Below, piece by piece: positions 43,901-55,439 of a stretch of 64,000 bases of DNA. Each line of letters begins with the position of its first letter. The stretch's first letter is position 1. A program made the position numbers and the translations under genes. Under the pieces are notes generated by a model, which worked only from the letters and a program-made list of their open reading frames with translations, did not search any database and was not told the origin of the DNA. The stretch comes from Closterium sp. NIES-65 (Eukaryota; Streptophyta; Zygnematophyceae; Desmidiales; Closteriaceae), in assembly GCA_948144175.1 (NCBI GenBank), contig CANXME010001990.1:124001-188000 (forward strand), in the 5' to 3' direction.

Positions 43901-45933
43901 ACTACCGTGCGCGTTCATGATAGTTACGAGCGTCATGAAAGCTCATGAAAGCTCACGAGTTTTCATGAGCACTCGTGGTGAATTTCGAGTCTTTGACTCG
44001 GACCCTTTGACCAATTTCGCGCTGGTCAAAAAGTGCGCGAAAGTCAGGACCCGCGCGTGGGGTCCTGACATGCGCGTGTGGCCCCACAGGGCCCACGCGT
44101 GTGTCGCAACTGTTGCGACCGTGCACAGTTGCACGATCGCAACAAGACAGGGCAATTATTGCCCTGCCTCGCGTGGGACAAAGCACGATCGCGTCAGCGA
44201 TCGGCTTTTCTCGCTTGACTGGGGGTGCCACGGGATTACGTTTGACCAACCGTATCCCGCGCTGACTTGGAAACAACAGGCTTCGCGCGAAAGTCACGCT
44301 GCTTAGCGTGATCATTTCGACGCAGGTACAAAATGGTAAATACCGTTTTACCAATGGTAAAATCCGTTTTGAAACTAGATAACGGTTTCCCACACGAGTA
44401 TCCATGATTCCTCATGAGAACTCGCGGAAGTTCATGACGTGAATCAGCAGGGGAGTTTGGTTTCAATTGAAGTGGATTACAGTTAATTATAATGAGGCAG
44501 ATTGAGCCAAATTCTTCAGCAGTTTCACAACTGTTTTCTAATACAGCAAGGCGAGGCCCTGGATTCCAGTTAAGCAACTGCTTTATATTTTCTTTTGTGT
44601 GTTTAGGACTTTACATATATGTGTGCCTGTATTTGCTTCAAGTCAATCAATGCAATTACGCTTTTCAAAGCCTGGAATTCTACTACTACGTATTGACGAG
44701 AGTAGAAACGTAACGTGGTGCTGCCGAAACGCTGCTCGACCAGATTACTCACTCCACAATTCAAGCAAGGCATAACCACTCACTTTATTTTTCTTACGCC
44801 CTTGGCTATGAGGTGATATGCTGTCACACTCGGAGGGTATAAAGTGAAGTTAAGTGTTGCCAAGTTTGAGGTCGTGGTTCAGTTTTGAACGCTTCTGCAT
44901 AGTACTTGGAGTTAACAATATCCACTTGATTTCACCCAGTGGAGAAGGGTTGCTGGTTTGTGTTGAATTGTTCTCTCAAACATGTGCCGATGCTTTAAGA
45001 GAAGGTGGGTCAAAAAAAACAGGCTCAAACTGTGTCACCCCAAGGGTCATATTGTCAGAATGTTATTATCTAGCCTGTAGTGGGGTGCTCTATAGCGGGT
45101 ACAATCCAGTTAGGGTTTGATATATGTATCCCAACTGCTGCTAGTGAAACCCCTCCTTTGTTCATTTCTCTCTTGCCTAGTTAGTTAAACCCTAGCTATG
45201 GCTCCTTACTGTGCTTACTATTGTAACACATATGTGTCCAACAAGATTTGCCACATCACAAAAATCCATCAAGCATGTATTTGTTCAGTGCATCTTCTGC
45301 ATCTTTGAAGCGATAATGACTGGGGAGACGTGTTCGACTAGGAAACTTGTCAGGGGAGAAAAAGGAACTAGACGAGGGGGTAGACTGAGGGCCAGACAGA
45401 GGCGGTAGGTGGGTAGCAATTGTCAGCACAGCTACAAAAAGGATTTTCTTAGATCTGGCTTGGCATTTGGACAACGTATACATTATCTATGGAACAGACT
45501 ATGCAAAGCTGTGCATCGACAGCTGATCTGCTTATTGTTAATCCGTCAATAACGTTATTCACGTTGTACCTTCCCTTGCTGCTTTCGTAGATATATGCAT
45601 GTAATATGTTTATTTGCATGTGCGCTCAAGAACCAGAATCGTGCCTCTTGTAAATGAATATTAATTGCGATATAGTGTTACAATATCGATGCTTAAGTGT
45701 AGGACCTTGTTTGTGTTGTACTGACAATGAGGTACCTAAAACAATGGGTTGCTTGCATCACAATCACATTTCAGCGCAGTATGCTCTCTTGGAAACCTTT
45801 CTCAGTGAACTCAAACCTAATTACATGTCAGCGATTGTGAATAGTGGTTTTGTAACGTCATGGTTCTTTACAACAACAGTGTGAGTGGATCTATTCCATC
45901 CACCATCAGCAACATGAGCAACCTCTATGATTT
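40957..45933 (+). CDS. Leucine-rich-repeat protein fragment: six 72-nt LRR exons
   Basis: Six exons of exactly 72 nt each encode one plant-type 24-residue LRR: 40957-41028, 41162-41233, 41388-41459, 42683-42754, 43220-43291 and 45862-45933. Consensus is xLxxNxLxGSIPSTIGNMSxLxxL. All begin one base before a codon and end two bases into one, so any can be joined or skipped in frame. Five have AG acceptors and all six have GT donors (GTATGT, GTAAGG, GTAAGG, GTCAGT, GTCAGT, GTGAGT). The sixth is preceded by AT in place of AG. No signal peptide, transmembrane or kinase exon was found, so this may be the middle of a large receptor gene or a relic. LRRs of this type mediate extracellular recognition. 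Confidence 0.82.
41725..41920. repeat. Short repeat GGGTTCATCA(C/A)
   Basis: About fifteen imperfect units of 11-13 bp (GGGTTCATCAAG, GGGTTTATCAAG, CGGGTTCATCAC) between LRR exons three and four. Confidence 0.85.
42560..43400 (+). repeat. Tandem duplication of an LRR exon with its flanking introns
   Basis: The exon at 42683-42754 with about 120 bp upstream and 100 bp downstream is repeated around 43220-43291. Shared flanks include CTCCCTTGGATGTAA..GTGTGTATGTACCATCAG upstream and GTCAGTATCAA.. TTGAGCTTCCG downstream. A poly-C stretch (about 42592-42618) is present only in the first copy. Confidence 0.88.
43832..44440. repeat. Hairpin-dense block flanked by TCATGA-rich ends
   Basis: Both ends (43835-43975 and 44400-44440) are rich in TCATGA/CTCGTG motifs. 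The interior holds a series of perfect short inverted repeats: 43986-44000 (stem 6), 44006-44030 (8), 44043-44069 (10), 44112-44143 (compound 7+5), 44148-44166 (9), 44187-44202 (6), 44295-44310 (6) and 44334-44353 (7). No coding function is apparent. It could be a foldback-type element. Confidence 0.7.
45053..45228 (+). mobile_element. Solo LTR, 176 bp, target duplication CATAT
   Basis: Begins TGTCAGAATG and ends TTGTAACA, flanked by CATAT on both sides (45048-45052, 45229-45233). It shares GCCTGTAGTGGGGTG and CAGTTAGGGTTTGATATATG with the LTRs at 2813-2944 and 20686-20812, so it belongs to the same copia group. It arose by recombination between LTRs. Confidence 0.93.
45234..45860. other. Intronic or intergenic, no feature recognised
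   Basis: Short minus frame 45483-45256 shows a weak RRM-like end (FKDAEDALNKYMLDGF) that is not enough for a call. Confidence 0.4.
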
Positions 45934-45939
45934 GTGAGT

Positions 45940-46620
45940 ATCAACAACGAATTAGAGGAAGGGGCCTATATCAGCTGAGGGAGTTACTAAAGAGGGCCTA
46001 TGTATGGCAACACTTTGTGAATCTAATTTGAGAATGAGCATACACGCTAGCCAAGAGCAAGGGCTGACATTGGGCCAAGTTGGGCCGCTAATCCAGGGGC
46101 AAACCTGTAATGGGTCAGTCCTACGCCTAGCCTAGCAGAGGAACTACAGCTAGGAGACAAGGGTCGCCCGTAGACCACGTGAAGCGACCATGACACGACT
46201 AGTCATTGTACCAATCGCTAGTCAAGCCGGACGCGCAAGAAGTTCAGTTTCGTCCATGCTTCAAACAGATTGGCCTGATCTTGCTGGCCTTTGTTCAGAG
46301 CTATGATAATGCTTGATGCACTCAAACCAGCCCTGGCCTCGCCGGCATCACAAAAATGTGTGCGTATGGAAATCATATGACCATTTTTTTTTTAAGCAAG
46401 CTTCTGAAAATCGTTTGACAATCATCCAGGAATCATTTACGAATCGTTTGTATAGCATTCTTGTCAGACCAAACGTTTTGGTGATGTTTTAGTAATGGTT
46501 TCGCGATGTTACAATGGAATGTTTGTTAGATGTTAATTGTTGAGACAATAATAAGGTGGCTTAAAAGCTTGTTTCACAATCAAAGAAGGTTATGGTAAAT
46601 TGACATAGTTGCTACTTTAT
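45940..46620. other. No gene recognised
   Basis: AT-rich 3' flank of the transposase. 46400-46520 has repeated AATCRTTTAC/ACGTTT-like words. No clear terminal inverted repeat found. Confidence 0.4.
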
Positions 46621-46625
46621 TTGCA

Positions 46626-49600
46626 TCACCAGATGAACCTATTGAGCAGCTTCACAGCAGGGTCTTTGCAGCACGGGACAACATGCACGATGCTAAGAAT
46701 GCAATCTGCATCTACAACTACATAGTTGAAGGTGCCCTTCGTGGGCAACAGTCGTTTGCAGCCAGTGTACCGGCAGACTCGCCGATCCTCCGTGTAGTAC
46801 TCGATGTAGGCGGCTTTTTTTGCCACGCCATCTTTCACGTAATGGAACAGCATCAAGCAGCGGCCGTACCAGTTGGCCCCTTTGCCAGCTGGATTTATGG
46901 CTACATCTGAAAAGTGCCTGTCGGAAGGGCTTGCATTGACAAACTGGCCCTTCTCAGTCCACTCCATCCTGTCGTGCGGTGGGATTGCCATGGCAGTGTG
47001 CACCTGCGAATAGGCAAGCAGGGGTTGCAGCACAACAATGGAAGTTTGTGTTAGGGTTGAGACAATGGGGTGCTGACGGGTGCGTGGATACGACAGGGTG
47101 CCATGCCTGGGTTCGGCCCATTAAGGAGGTTGATGGTCCGCGTTTAACAGGTCTACGTGGCAGTGGCAGTTGATTCTCACATTGATTCTCCCGCATTGAG
47201 CACCATATTGATTCTCACATTGAGCACTTGGTCGTGAATTCCCTCCCTGGCCAGCCGCTTCTTCAAGTAGCCCATCGCTTCATCTCCGTGAACAAGGACA
47301 TAGCTCCTGAACACATCATCCGTGATCTGCCCCACGGTCATCTTCTTGTGTGTCTTAGTCAGCACCCGACGCCCAAGCGTGCAAGCCTGGGTAGGAGGGT
47401 GATGGGTGCATGGTGTACATGGGGGGCAGCAGGAGAGGGGCAGCACTTGAGTACAACAGGGGCAGCAGTGAGAGGGAGCAAAGATTAGGGACCAGTCGGT
47501 TAGTATAGCGGGGCAGTTCCAGAGGTCAAAGGGTGCAGCAAGAGGAGGGAGCATAGGTGGACAAGTTTAGATCAAGGGAGAGCAAAGGAAAGACAAACGG
47601 CAGGAGGGAATGGGAAGTGCCGGGGATGGACATGGAGGAGGATGGGGGGGGGGGGGGGGGGGGGAACCGAGGGGGCGACGTGTTTAGCAGCACGAAGGTA
47701 TATGGTGGATCAGTAGGGGAGCATTGGGGGCTGAACGACGGATAGTCCCACGGGGGCCGGGGGAGGGGCATGGGTGGTTAAGTGGGAAAGCATGTGGGGC
47801 AAGACGGAATGTGAAGGGTGGCAGCTAGTGGAAGGAGCGATGGGAGGACAAGAATGCGAGCATGTAGATGCAAAACGGGATGTCAAGGGGGGGCAGCGGT
47901 TGAGGCATTTCATGGGTGGACATGATGATGAGCACGTGGATGCTAGAAGGGATGTCTAGGGGGGCAGCGGGAGGAAGGGAAGAGGCAGGGTCTAAACAAA
48001 AACACGAGGTGATGAGGGTTTCATGCGGCAGGAGCAGGCGAGGAACATTGGTGGGCAAGATTGGCATTAGGTCGTACACATGCTCACCTCCTTCATGGCT
48101 GTCTTGTATCTTTTGTCCCCGCCGGAGGCTCGAGACAGCTGTCGAACAACGGCTTGCTCGATATGCTTCTTCACAATGCGATCCTCCACACCCTTCCAGT
48201 TGGTGCCGCGAGAAGGGCGCTTCACTGTTGTCTTGTGGGACTGCTCGTACCGGTTCGACGAGTACTCCTGTGGCAATCCCCGTGCACGGATCGTCGGCGG
48301 GAGGTGCGATACAAGATGCACCTTGATAATAAGCCACTTCGACTTCTGGTTGTTGAATGCTAGAACAAGCGCATCAACCATCCTGGATAGGACGTGTTTG
48401 GGTGGATTGAAAGGTTCGGAATTGGGGCATTGGGTGTTGGGGATCGGTTTAGCGTGCGTAAGCATATAAACAACAATTCAGCCACAAACAACATACAATG
48501 CCCCATATCCGGGTTCATGTACTATTACCCTCTCTCAAACCCTGCCCCCTCCTCTCATCTCCCCCCCCCCCCCCCCACCCACTCACAACTCAGCTTCCAT
48601 GTTTCTGCCACTCCATTCCCCCACTCTAAGCCCCTCCTCTCGTCATTATGCCCCTCCTTCCCTTTTTCAGCGCATGCGGAACAGTCCACAGCCCATCGTT
48701 CCCTCCCCCCCCTCCCCTCTTTCCCTCCTTCGTCCCCTCTTTCCCTCCCTCGTCCCCTCTTTCCCCCCCTCGTCCCCTCTTTCCCTCCCTCGTCCCCTCT
48801 TTCCCTCGCTTTTCCCCCCTTTCCTTATCTTGTCCCTTTATCCCCCGTTCTCTGCACCCTATTTCCCACACACTGCCTCTTAATCCCTCCCTCGACCCCT
48901 TCAGCCATCTCACTGTCCCTCGTTCCCTATGCGCATGGCACCCACACCCATTCACGCTATACTTACTCGGAGGAGACCTCCTCCATGCGCTCAAGCGTGG
49001 CATCGGTGTGATACTCAGCCCGGATAAACTCCTTGTACCAGGCCGACATGAGCGTGATGGCATGTCGAATATCGGCGCGCTTGGGGAGGTCGATGATGAG
49101 GGGCAGCACTTGCATCATGGCACGATGCTCCGACGCTGAGAAGCAGGCCGTCGTGGTGAAGTACGCCCATGCGGATGGGAGTCTCAGCAAAGACGCAGGA
49201 GTCACTGCCTTGAGAATCTTGTAGCGTCTGCACGTACGGGATGCATTAAGGGTATCGGTTTAGGGTTTGTGTGGGGCCGGTGGGGTGGGTTAGGGAGGGG
49301 GGCGGGAGAGGGGTGGGGCTGGCGGGGTGGTCTAGTAGTTAGGTGCATCAAATCGCACCTCATCTCCCCGCTGCCTCCCTCTCAGTGAATCCCTTTCCGT
49401 CCTCTGCCCCACTCCCCCAGCCTCTATGCCTCATCATTCCTCTCTTGCCCCTTGTTCCCTCGCTCTGCCCCATGGTCACCTCTCTCCGCCCCTCGTTCTC
49501 TCCCCCTGCCCCAATTTCCCCTTGCTCGGTCCCAATTTCTTTCTCCAGGCCCCCATTTTCCTCACTCTGCCCCACTTGCCCTCTCCCAGCCGCAATCTCC

Positions 49601-52600
49601 CTTACTCTCTGCCCAATTTTACTCCTACATTACCCCCATGCGGTCCCTATGCCCCGAGACACTATTCTGAATCCCGCGTTCACCTCACACGACCAACCCC
49701 CCCCCCCCCCTCCCCCTTCTATGCCCCTCCTTCCCGCTAGCAGCCCCACCTTCCTGCTCGCAGCGCCTCCTTCCCCCATGGTGCCCCTCCCTCAACGTCT
49801 CTGTCCCAAATTCCCTCTTTCTGCACCACTTCCCGCTCTCTCCACCCCGCATTCCTCCAACGCTGCTACAAATTCCCTCACTCTTCCCCCTTCTCTGTGC
49901 CCTGCATTCACTCATCCCTGCCCCTCCTTCCACACCACCGCCCTACCCTCCCTCCGGCTGCCCCTCCTTCCATCTCTCTGCCCCGAATTCCCCCTCTCTG
50001 CCCAACTTCTTGCAACACTCTGCCCCACTCTCCGTCTCTCTTAGTGCAACCTTCCCCCTCGCTGCCCCTCTTCCCCTCTCAATCCCTCTGGTTCCCCCTC
50101 GATGCCTCTTTCTCTTGCACGTATGACTCTCGCCCCACCGGGGGAAAAGGGAAACTTACTCGAGAAGTATTTTTCGCTCTGACGGTTTCAACTTCTTCAC
50201 GAGGCACCTCATTGCATGAAGCCAAAGCCCTGCCTCGATGATGTGCATGATGTCAGGTGTCTGGGCGAGGTACGTGTTGCCCCACTTGGTTTTGGAGAAC
50301 TCCCAATCCCACAGCAATGACTGGCCGCAAGGGGAGGCACGCGGAATGGGAAAATTGGCCCCTTTGGGGATTTGAATGAAGAATAGGGAAAAAAACGACC
50401 AGGGTGGGATTGTGTGCCAAGAACTAGGATGGGCGGGGTATGGGGAGGGTATGTGTGTGGACTGTACGGACAGCAAGGATAGGGTGGGGGTTTAGGGATT
50501 TGCTGAACGAGGGCGGGATCATGTGAGGTGTGGGTGCGTGCGTGTCCAAGGGTGGAACATGGCGAGGTGTCCACCTCCAACAGGACGAGGAGGTGGCGAC
50601 GTGAGTTGATGTGGAGGCATGGGCGTTTTGAGCGTGGGGTTGACAAATGGGCAGTGGGGGCGGGATAGTTCATTTTAGACCCAAGTGCGGTGGGAGGATA
50701 TAGGGGTGGGACTACGGGACCACGGCGTCAAACCAACGAAAACGGACAAGAAGTGATACCTTCACGAAGTGGGTAGAATACTTCTTCATTCAGACGGGTC
50801 AATTCCTTCTTGGTGTCCGCTTCCTCCATTAGCTTGTACACGGCTTTCTGATCTTTCACGGTTCGAGGAACGATCTTGTCATCCACGTCTCGAAGATTTT
50901 CTCGCGTAACCATGCAGATGGAGCAAGGTCGGTAGGAGCTACATGACATGGTGCATGAGACCTTGCTAGACTCGGGATGGTCGTTCACGACTGAGTACAG
51001 CAGCGGGATGGCCAAGTACTCAACCCCGTTGCTGTCCTCGACCTTCAAACCCCCGCTGCACAACCAAACATGGAACCATGCCAATATGGTGGTTTTAGGG
51101 TGAGGAAACCAGACTGACAGCATGGCAGCAATGTGCAAAGGGGTTGTTCGTTACCGAACCGATAGGGGCAGCAATTCAAATATGCACTCCAATTAACCCA
51201 ACACGCAATACATGACATGGTGGTTTCACACACGTATGATGCACAAAACTATGACATGGGCGCAGGATTGTAGCATATGAGATTAAGGGCAGCGTACCCG
51301 CGGAGCTTGGAGAGGTGTTTCAGCGGCTGTAGCATGTATTCAGCCGCTAGCTGGAACACCCTAATCTTCTCCTCTGGCTTCAGGTCGGAGGGAATGTTAG
51401 GGAAGAGGCCCACCAGCTCTGTGCCGCCCTCCAACCAACGCGCCCATTCCGGTGTGTTACCAAATGACAGGACGAACGGGTGTGCTGATTGTCTGCCATT
51501 GTGAGACAAGTTAGTTTGATCCGAATAGAGAATGATCGTCCAACACGATCGCACCGACGGCACGAACGCGGTCCTGTCATGTGTGAGAGCATAGAGTATG
51601 GTTAGCTGAACAAATGAGTAAGGGGATAGAGCACGGGGACAAGAAAGGGAGCACGGGGCAGGAATCAAAGTGAATGTCTGGAGTTACAAAATGATCAAAA
51701 GGTTGGCGAGCGAAAGCGATGGCCAGAACTCACGAGATTAGTGACATATTGCAACAGTCATGGGCTCAAGATTGCAAGACGTGAAGATTAGGGAGCTTCA
51801 CGCTAAGAAGAGAGATGAAAGAGCGGGAGATCAGAGAGTAAAGAGCGGGTGATCAGAGAGCACCAGAGAGGGGAGAGCAGATAGCAAAGGGCGGGAGAGC
51901 AAATGAGCAAAGTGTGGGTGATCGGGGAGTTAAAGGAGGGAAGTGAGAGAGCAAAGGGCGGAAGATCGGACAGAAACGGGCCGGAGATTTGATAGCAAAT
52001 AATGGAGCTCGTGGAGCATATGGTCGTAGTCAGTGAGCAAAGGGCGGGAGATTGGCGAGCACAAGGGTCTTAATCAGCCACCAAACGGCAGGAGATCAGC
52101 GAGCAAAGGGCGGGGATTATAAAGAAAAGAGACAAGATCAGCCAGCAGAGGGCGGAGATTAGGGAGCAAAATGACAAAATCAGCGAGCAAACGGTGGGAC
52201 ATCAGCGAGCAAAAGGTCGGATTCAGAGAACAAATGCGGGTCATCTCCCCTCACAAGAGAAGGAAAATACCGTGGTGGGTGACGAACAACGAGCTAGGGC
52301 GACAGAGATTCCATGACAAAGGACATCGCGCTTTGGATGCTAACTAACCCAAGCCTTCAACATCCAGTCCGTGTTGCCGGGAGTGCTATAGCGCCTTTCC
52401 CCCTCCACCTTCCACTCCTTCGGCTCGATGATGAATCCGCGTACTGCGGACATCTTCTTGAACATTGCCTGCGCCAACTGCAGAGAGGGATGGGCATTGT
52501 TTATTGGTGCGTACTAGTGGAAGCAGTGAAGATAAGAGTTGTCGACTAAGACTTGAGACTGGTAAGGGGTGCAGCAGAAACAGCTTGGGCCGTGTTACAG

Positions 52601-53237
52601 AGGTAGTAACACATACAAAGAGCACATTATGTTGCGACGGACGCACCACGTTAATATCGCGACATCTGAAGGTGAGGAATCCCACTTCATGATCCACTTT
52701 AATCTCCAAAACTCGCCACGACTGCTCCGGTCCCAACTCGAAGCTGCTCTCGTACTTTTCAAGGTCTCTGTAGGTCGTCCAGCCTTGTAGCTGTTCGATA
52801 TCAAGGTCTGGAATTCGGAACAGGTCTATAAGGTCCGTTATAGCCCCGTTCGTAAGGCCGTGCTTCCGTGATAAAATGCAAATTTCGGCCTTCAAGTCTA
52901 TCGGATCGTCTTCACCATCAGGTTCCATGACAACCGTGCCTTCGCAAGGCGCCTCCGCGATCTGCCTCACTTGTTCGCTCGGTTCTGATGGCGTGACAAC
53001 TCGGTACTCGTTTCCTGTCAGTGGGAGCTGCGGATACGGACGAGGAAGTGGTGCAAGGTTTAAAATGGCGCCAGGATTTGAAGCCCCGCCCAGCCTCCAG
53101 TGTTTCGGAATCGGCTGCTTGAGAACCAGCTTACGTTTCTGCTTGAGCTTGCAGACTTCCCCGCCATTTACTTGGTGGCTCCTAAGGGTCTGATAACAGA
53201 AGGCAACGTATCCACAGCCACACTTCTGGCCTTTCAT
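46626..53237 (-). CDS. Plavaka/CACTA-like transposase, about nine exons
   Basis: Segments in one order resemble Plavaka-type transposases of the CACTA superfamily. 53237 to about 52652: N-terminal C-rich finger (KCGCGYVAFC...LRSHQ) after an in-frame TGA. 52480-52349. 51588-51297: IILYSDQTNLSHNGRQSAHP..LSFGNTPEWAR. 51056-50761: YSVVNDHPESSKV and CSSYRPCSICMVTRENL. 50321-50158: QTPDIMHIIEAGLWLHAM. 49228-48972: WYKEFIRAEYH. 48383-48091. 47386 to about 47190. About 47003-46626: C-terminal part with the stop. Introns show good signals (for example donors GTAAGT at 50158 and 48972). Candidate catalytic Asp residues lie in YSDQTN and VNDHPE. No internal stop was seen in the called exons, so it may be intact. 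Confidence 0.68.
47641..47664. repeat. Poly-G run in a transposase intron
   Basis: About 18-20 consecutive G within a GGA-rich tract. Similar C runs occur at 48559-48576 and 49700-49711. Lengths may be unreliable. Confidence 0.75.
48700..48845. repeat. 17-bp-type repeat CCTCGTCCCCTCTTTCC
   Basis: About eight pyrimidine-rich units in a transposase intron. On the coding strand they are purine repeats. A related CCCTCTCTGCCCC pattern fills 49370-50100. Confidence 0.8.
51785..52250. repeat. Degenerate repeat GAGCAAAGGGCGGGAGATCAG
   Basis: Roughly 20 units of about 20-24 bp in the transposase intron between the exons at 52.4 and 51.6 kb. Confidence 0.82.
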
Positions 53238-53239
53238 TG

Positions 53240-54240
53240 TTACTACTCAGTAGCACATAACACTGGGCAGCATAGCCACCCCTGAAATATAACCCATAGC
53301 ATCTTGGAGCTCTAAGATTGCCCATCGTTGAGTTCGGGATCTGATGGCTTGGCGGGAAAGGCGTTTCAATGTCACGCACAACTCACCTTGTCTAGGCGTG
53401 CATAAAGGCGTCTCATCACCAGTGACCTAAAAGTGGCGGATTAGAACGCCTGAACTAGTTACCGATATATTCGCTCTTTTATTGCTACCAGACCATTCTT
53501 CACACCTAGAATCTCAAGAATATCTTTTGTTTGCAAGGGTTGACGCCCGATGAATGGTTTGCCAAACTTCCGCCAACTCGCCCACAAATTGGTTCTGACA
53601 GCCCTCTGTGTTTCGACCAATCACGCTGCGTCGCGCAACATTTGTGGCATTCGTGTGGCGCGGAACCCTAACCAAGCAGCGAAGATCGTTATGCCTTGGC
53701 TAACTGACCGTAGATTTCCAGCAATGTCCATCACATTATACCGGTCAACCACGGGAACGCCCAGAACATGGGAGCATGAACGTGTGAACACTGAGGAGAG
53801 GACCTATGCCAGCCATAACCGAAGTAAACGTGCCCCTTTACCAGTGCGTGTAGAAGGGCACATACATCATAGCCTGACGCGTGGAATTGCTAGCCCCGAA
53901 CAGCACAGTTCCACCTCGTCAGCGAGGTGTTTGATTGGCCGAAAGGCCGTTAAAGGGGGCTGTATCTGCCTAGTCAGCAGGTTAAAACACACTGACCATT
54001 GCTAAGGCCCCGACAAGTGGGGGCGCTTTGGCGACTCTCGATCGCTCATGCGATTGCGAAACTAGTTTGGACCAGGCTGGCTCGAAACCCTTTAGTGAAA
54101 TTTGACGACTAGTGTAACAACCTTCGCGGCTGCTCTTGACTCATAGTGTCGTGACTGCTGAAGCCCAAATTCCAGTTCGGTGCTCGTCCTCCAAATTATC
54201 CCTAGTGCCACACGCATCTTCAGGTCGTCAAAGTCCTAGC
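53240..54240. promoter_or_regulatory. 1-kb divergent intergenic region between transposase and Ulp1 gene
   Basis: The two genes point away from each other, so both promoters should lie here. No coding similarity was found. Minus-strand frames near 53.2-53.4 kb are not convincing exons. No palindrome or TATA box stood out. Confidence 0.45.
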
Positions 54241-54241
54241 C

Positions 54242-55430
54242 ATGGCTCTACCGTGTTTAGATGGTAAGCTGTCCTTTCAGCCGATTTCTATGCCCTTTCC
54301 CTACGGCGGAGGCTGGCTCGACATAAACGTGGAACACGCCGACAGGCTACGACCCGGTGAATGGGTCAGCGGGATCGTAATTGATTGGCTCGGTGTGTGA
54401 GTATCACGGTTGGGAAATCAAAAGGCCAGATTCGTCACGGTTATCTCATGCGTTTCCTTTGTCGCAAATACGCGCGTGCGCAGGATGCTGCAGTACGAAC
54501 ACGGTCGCGACAGCAACAAATGGCTTTACAGTGGATCATATTTCTGGGAATATGCTAAGAAGGACATTTCGCGGCGTGAAAACGCCTATACTTTCGGCCT
54601 GGGTATTTTCGATTTCACATATGTACTCGTTCCGATAAATACCGAGTGAGTAGTCGTCGCGTCTAGCCGTAGCACCACATGTATTTCGGTAGTCTAACAT
54701 CGGCGTTACTGATGTTGGACCTCATGTGTGCCTTAGGAGTCACTGGAGCCTGATCGTGATCGAGCGCATCCCGAGGCCCGACGACCCGATTCCCATGAAC
54801 TGCGTGCTCTGGCACGCTGACTCGTACGGCACGCATGCCGGTGTCGATGCCCCGTTGCGAAGGTACTCTCTTTTTAAGGGCAGTCTGCTATTGTCACGTA
54901 CAGAAGTTCGGGGTTACGATAGCATTGAATCTATGTCTCCCGGTGTGTAGGTACTTGCGAGACGAGGTGTTAAGATACTGTGCATGGATCAGTGAGTCGG
55001 ACGCAGATGCATGGGCGGCGAGCATCCCACTAAGGCTAGGTCACGGTGAGTGCTGTTGCCTTGTGTGTACGAGCTTTGAAACAATCGCATCTCCCTTTCC
55101 CTGCACGCAATTTCCACACCGAAACCCCACTCCCATCCCGGCCCTCACCACGCGCTCACGCACCCTGTAATTGTCTAGATACCCGTGCAGGCAAATGAGA
55201 ACGACTGTGGTGTGTTCACGATGCGTGTGATGCACACGTTGGTCGAGGATGTTTTCCATAAACTACCGGCGTGTGAGCTTGTAGGGACGCCACTCCATTG
55301 GCGCCGTCAGTACCGTCACGATTTGAGGAAGTGGTCTGTGTATTTTCGGGCAAAAACAATGTTGGAGGTTGGAGGTGGGGCAGGCGGCGGTGATAAAGCT
55401 GGTAATGGGGCGGGTATCAAGCGAGAATGA
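54242..55430 (+). CDS. Ulp1-like C48 cysteine protease (SUMO protease family)
   Basis: Ulp1 enzymes cleave SUMO precursors or conjugates. Exons: 54242-54396 (ATG; DRLRPGEWVSGIVIDWLG), 54484-54645 (YSGSYFWEYAKKD; ends YVLVPINTE), 54737-54862 (SHWSLIVIERIP, catalytic His; CVLWHADSYGTH, catalytic Asp), 54951 to about 55045 or 55066, and about 55179-55430 (IPVQANENDCGVFTMRVM with the oxyanion Gln and nucleophile Cys). The first three joins are exact in phase. The fourth donor is uncertain: GTGAGT at 55046 gives the wrong phase and GTGTGT near 55067 the right one. The triad is complete, so it may be active. Divergent pairing with the transposase suggests it is transposon cargo, as C48 proteases are in several plant DNA transposons. 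Confidence 0.85.
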
Positions 55431-55439
55431 GGCGGGAAG

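Noticed and set aside
45256..45483. Minus frame with a weak RRM-like ending
   Set aside because: Only about 15 residues look similar and RNP motifs are missing.
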